The notes under the pieces are model-generated. The model had not been told where the DNA came from, did not search any database, and saw only the letters and a list, made by a program, of their open reading frames with translations. Positions 6,577 to 9,015 of a stretch of DNA of 9,015 bases are shown here, piece after piece. Made by a program: the position numbers and the translations under genes. Source of the stretch: an uncultured Flavobacteriales bacterium (GTDB taxonomy: Bacteria; Bacteroidota; Bacteroidia; Flavobacteriales_D; Sanyastnellaceae); contig CAJXOV010000065.1 in the NCBI GenBank assembly GCA_913057815.1, positions 1 through 9,015 on the forward strand, read 5' to 3'. How positions within the stretch are numbered: the first letter of the stretch is position 1; each line of letters begins with the position of its first letter.

Positions 6577-6725
6577 TTAAGTCTCAGAACCTACTCCGAT
6601 TTTATTCCTTCTGCACTGTTCACTGCAGTATTTGACATCTTCCCAAACTTTAGTCCATTTTTTTCGCCAAGTAAAAGGCAAACCACAGGTGACACATGTT
6701 TTTTAGGCAAATGCTGTTTTTTCAT
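6577..6725 (-). pseudogene. DUF2256 zinc-ribbon gene, interrupted by a one-base frameshift
   Basis: The ATG at 6725 overlaps the pirin stop (ATGA) and reads MKKQHLPKK. The frame then shifts at the A6 run (6699-6704). One base back, translation continues as [16 protein letters not shown], then [18 protein letters not shown], and ends at TAA 6577-6579. Together this is a complete DUF2256 protein of about 49 residues, with four zinc-ribbon cysteines (CVTC and CSEQC) and the hallmark PFTWRKKW. Without a shift the ATG frame gives an unrelated 46-residue product. The conserved frame has a TAA immediately before the run and no start codon. DUF2256 often accompanies CryB-type photolyases, as here. 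The cause may be a sequencing or assembly error, a real lesion, or slippage on the A run; the site is not a good classical -1 heptamer. Confidence 0.82.
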
Positions 6726-7615
6726 TTCTGCTTGAACTTCGGTTCTGGCATGGGAATGTAGGTGTCATCACCAGCTATTTTCGGGAACTTCTTTGCTTTC
6801 CAATCAGCAGCAGCTTGCTTCAATCGCTCTTTCGAATGGGAAACAAAATTCCAAAGTAGAAATCGTTCTTCTGGCAGTGGTTCCCCTCCGAAGAGAAGGA
6901 TTCTGGTTCTGCGTTGCAACGCTATGCTACACTCATTCTCAGTTTTAGAAATCATCATTTGACCACTGGAAACGGTGTTTTCTCCATCTTCTATTTCACC
7001 ATTGCATACCACTACAGCTATTTCTCCTTTGAGCTGGTCTGCTATACAAAGTTCAGCGTCTTCTGTAGCTTCTATTTCCATCATAAATAAAGGTGAATGA
7101 ACTGGAAGGGGAGATGTCTTGCCAAATCCTTCTCCAGCAATGAGGGTGTAACGCAACCCATCTGATTCCCATTTAGGCAGTTGAGCATAAGGAATGAAAT
7201 CAAATCGAGGCTCCATTTCTTCTTTCTCTTTTGGAAGAGCTACCCAAACCTGATATCCATGAATAGGATGAACCTTTCCATCTTGGTATTGTATTGGAGT
7301 TCTTTCAGAATGCGCTACTCCTTTACCCGAGGTCATGAATCCAACATCTCTAGAATTGATGATTTTATGTGCTCCGGTGCTGTCTTTGTGTTCTATTGAA
7401 CCTTCTACTAAATAGGTAAGTGTAGAAAGACCTATATGCGGGTGCTGATCCACGCCCAAGTATTTATCTGGACCTATGGTAGAAGGACCCATGTGATCAA
7501 TAAACGTAAATGGGCCTACTTGTCGTTTTTTATTAAAGGGAAGGAGCCTTCCTACTAAGAAGTTACCTATGTCTTTGCTTCGCTCCTCTATAAATAATTT
7601 TTCATTGTTGGCCAT
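6722..7615 (-). CDS. Pirin family protein
   Basis: The 297-residue bicupin belongs to the pirin family. The N-terminal cupin carries the metal site His58 and His60 (VDQHPHIGLSTLTYL), then His102 and Glu104 (GKGVAHSERTP), the same HxH...HxE set as human pirin. The family hallmarks GPFTFIDHMGP (34-44) and IHGYQVWVALP are present. A C-terminal cupin (about 170-250) lacks obvious ligands, as usual. Some pirins act as quercetin dioxygenases and others as redox-linked regulators; the substrate here cannot be told. The ATG at 7615 gives the expected N-terminus. The stop TGA overlaps the ATG of the DUF2256 gene by four bases, indicating translational coupling. Confidence 0.93.
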   Translation of the reverse strand: MANNEKLFIEERSKDIGNFLVGRLLPFNKKRQVGPFTFIDHMGPSTIGPDKYLGVDQHPHIGLSTLTYLVEGSIEHKDSTGAHKIINSRDVGFMTSGKGVAHSERTPIQYQDGKVHPIHGYQVWVALPKEKEEMEPRFDFIPYAQLPKWESDGLRYTLIAGEGFGKTSPLPVHSPLFMMEIEATEDAELCIADQLKGEIAVVVCNGEIEDGENTVSSGQMMISKTENECSIALQRRTRILLFGGEPLPEERFLLWNFVSHSKERLKQAAADWKAKKFPKIAGDDTYIPMPEPKFKQK

Positions 7616-7629
7616 GGAATAAAATTAAG

Positions 7630-7646
7630 CAGAAAGAGTCTTTCTG
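7630..7646. repeat. Small perfect hairpin upstream of pirin
   Basis: CAGAAAG at 7630-7636 and CTTTCTG at 7640-7646 form a perfect 7-bp inverted repeat with a 3-base loop in the 44-base gap before pirin. No T run follows on either strand, so it is not a standard terminator. It could be an mRNA processing or stability element, or a protein site (inference). Confidence 0.5.
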
Positions 7647-7659
7647 TTCTTGATCTAGA

Positions 7660-8295
7660 TTAACTAAAGTAATCAGGAACCTGATTATCTCTAACGAATG
7701 GAAACTGGTCCATTTTTTTTAAATCATAATACGTGTTCAATCCGCTGATCCCCGCTACATTTCCTTTATCCAAATTCACGTAGCCGTTATCTGCCACAAG
7801 CTCATCAGGTATAATTAGATGCTCTATGCTACCTATGATCATCGTACATCCGTTAAGCTTTATAGGAACTCTGTCCTGTAATTTCATCCCTAATTTTATA
7901 GGACTTTCTTTCACGAAAGGTGGTTTGAATCCTGCTATGTATTCGGATTGTATATGGCAACGCTCAAATTCACTTTCGTCCAAACTAAACTTACCTGAAG
8001 TGTAATGGGCTTTCTCTATCAAATGAGTGGGAATGGAGTTTATCGTGTACACTTCGTTTTCTATGATATTATCATAAGTGTGTCTAGGAACACCGCCAAC
8101 TGGGCGCATCATAAATCCCATATAAGCAGGATTACTCCCTAGGTGAATTACTGAGCTAAAAATGGCTAAGTTTTCCTGTCCAGAATTTGACACAGAACCT
8201 ATTAAATTAGCAGGTTTAATTCCTGTTATCGAGTTGATTAGGTTTAGTCTGAACGTCTTTTGGGCGCTTTCTATATCTTTTTTAGTCAGATTCAT
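7660..8295 (-). CDS. Flavin reductase-like, FMN-binding split-barrel protein
   Basis: The 211-residue protein is of the flavin reductase-like domain family (COG1853 type), an FMN-binding split beta-barrel. Signature regions are [20 protein letters not shown] (17-36), [20 protein letters not shown] (42-61) and [18 protein letters not shown] (71-88), which shape the flavin site in this family. Relatives reduce free flavin with NAD(P)H or hold flavin for other redox reactions. The substrate here is unknown. The start ATG overlaps the photolyase stop by four bases (ATGA), so the two are probably translationally coupled. An attractive but untested role is keeping the FAD of the neighbouring photolyases reduced. 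Confidence 0.9.
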   Translation of the reverse strand: MNLTKKDIESAQKTFRLNLINSITGIKPANLIGSVSNSGQENLAIFSSVIHLGSNPAYMGFMMRPVGGVPRHTYDNIIENEVYTINSIPTHLIEKAHYTSGKFSLDESEFERCHIQSEYIAGFKPPFVKESPIKLGMKLQDRVPIKLNGCTMIIGSIEHLIIPDELVADNGYVNLDKGNVAGISGLNTYYDLKKMDQFPFVRDNQVPDYFS

Positions 8296-9015
8296 TTTTT
8301 AGTTTTCTTGAAAGAATTTCTTGTATGAGTTGTAATAATTCGGGCCTTCTCTGCCACTACTTGCTTGTCTTTTTTATGACCCCATATTTTGGATCGAGCA
8401 CTTTTTGCAGTGCTTTGCAAATCTACAATAGGATCGGGGTATGAAAAATTTTCTAAGTCATCCATGGCTTTATCCATTTCAGTCATTAGCCATGGTTCAT
8501 GAATAAATTGAATCGGAACGTTTTTTAATTCAGGAACCCATTTTTTTATAAAAATCCCATCAGGATCATGGTCTTGACTTTGCTTGACTGGATTGTACAT
8601 TCTCACCGTATTTATTCCAGTAGTACCTGCTTGCATTTGAAACTGTGTATAATGAATACCGGGTTCAAAATCTAAAAACTGCTGGGCTAAATGATAAACA
8701 CCTCTTCGCCAGTCTTGATCTAAATTAAAGCATAGAAATGAAACCAGCATAGCTCTCATTCTAAAATTAATCCAGCCAGTTTTTACGACAGCCCTCATAC
8801 ATGCGTCTACCATAGGATATCCTGTTTTTCCCTCTTTCCATGCAGTTAACTTGGCATCATCATTTTCATGTGCTAGATTTTCGTAACCACTGTTTACACA
8901 GTGAGTTTCATACCGGCATTCTACCTCGAATTTTTGAATAAAATGACAGTGCCACTTGAGTCTAGTCATAAATCCATTAAATGCTTTTTTATTGGATTCT
9001 CTACTTGGGTGTTGT
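8292..9015 (-). CDS. Photolyase/cryptochrome, FAD-binding domain (5' end outside window)
   Basis: The open frame runs off the right edge; residues before the Met at 8969 read [15 protein letters not shown] and belong to the protein, so 8969 is not the start. The 240 visible residues are the helical FAD domain and C-terminal tail of a class I-like photolyase/cryptochrome. Recognised parts are [59 protein letters not shown] and [16 protein letters not shown]. In the segment [16 protein letters not shown], His replaces the Asn that contacts FAD N5 in E. coli photolyase. The tail of about 25 residues is rich in Lys and Arg (ending FKKTKK). Repair versus signalling function cannot be decided without the N-terminal antenna domain. 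It is the first visible gene of the minus-strand operon. Confidence 0.9.
   Translation of the reverse strand, partial: QHPSRESNKKAFNGFMTRLKWHCHFIQKFEVECRYETHCVNSGYENLAHENDDAKLTAWKEGKTGYPMVDACMRAVVKTGWINFRMRAMLVSFLCFNLDQDWRRGVYHLAQQFLDFEPGIHYTQFQMQAGTTGINTVRMYNPVKQSQDHDPDGIFIKKWVPELKNVPIQFIHEPWLMTEMDKAMDDLENFSYPDPIVDLQSTAKSARSKIWGHKKDKQVVAEKARIITTHTRNSFKKTKK

Noticed and set aside
6697..6706. Classical programmed -1 frameshift heptamer at the DUF2256 A run
   Set aside because: In the ATG frame the heptamer is T AAA AAA, so the P-site tRNA would re-pair with TAA, and A6 is short for polymerase slippage. Programmed shifting is possible but not supported by the sequence alone.
5177..7399. Open frames at 5177-5431, 5753-6061, 5779-6054, 6762-6962 and 7181-7399
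   Set aside because: They are shadows of the CryB-type photolyase and pirin genes in other frames, with no motifs of their own.

Overview
The window looks like a piece of a Bacteroidota chromosome (marine Cytophagales/Flavobacteriales type). The DNA is AT-rich and starts lack Shine-Dalgarno sequences. A TAnnTTTG-type -7 element precedes ahpC. Several proteins are of kinds I know mainly from this phylum: a 2-Cys peroxiredoxin with an extended loop, a WCGNC thioredoxin, a DUF6952-like small protein, a short outer-membrane barrel and a Crp/Fnr protein ending in RLKKS. No tRNA, rRNA, CRISPR array or insertion sequence was seen.

Left part (1-2990), peroxide defence. It opens with the last 27 codons of katG (catalase-peroxidase) and a strong terminator. 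A small outer-membrane beta-barrel gene follows, then oxyR on the minus strand with both redox cysteines. Divergent from oxyR across 93 bases is an operon of ahpC-type peroxiredoxin, thioredoxin (WCGNC) and a small DUF6952-like protein that overlaps the thioredoxin gene by 20 bases. A hairpin at 3010-3048 ends this operon. It also appears to end the convergent operon from the other side.

Right part (3061-9015), one tightly packed minus-strand operon read from right to left. Its order is photolyase/cryptochrome (5' part outside the window), flavin reductase-like protein, pirin, a DUF2256 zinc-ribbon gene (frameshifted here), a second photolyase of the bacterial (6-4)/CryB type, a DUF3050 protein, a Crp/Fnr regulator and a DinB-like protein. 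Gaps are -4, 44, -4, 2, 39, 34 and about 57 bases, so co-transcription is likely. The content suggests light and photo-oxidative damage repair: two flavoproteins that could repair DNA or sense light, a possible flavin-reducing partner and several metal-binding proteins.

Points most worth a second look: the CryB-type protein has lost all four iron-sulfur cysteines; the adjacent DUF2256 gene is broken by one missing base in an A6 run; DUF3050 shows a ligand pattern resembling heme-oxygenase-like diiron oxidases; the other photolyase has His where the FAD N5-contacting Asn normally sits; and a near-palindrome, GCRTTGCAAYGC, recurs four times across unrelated genes.
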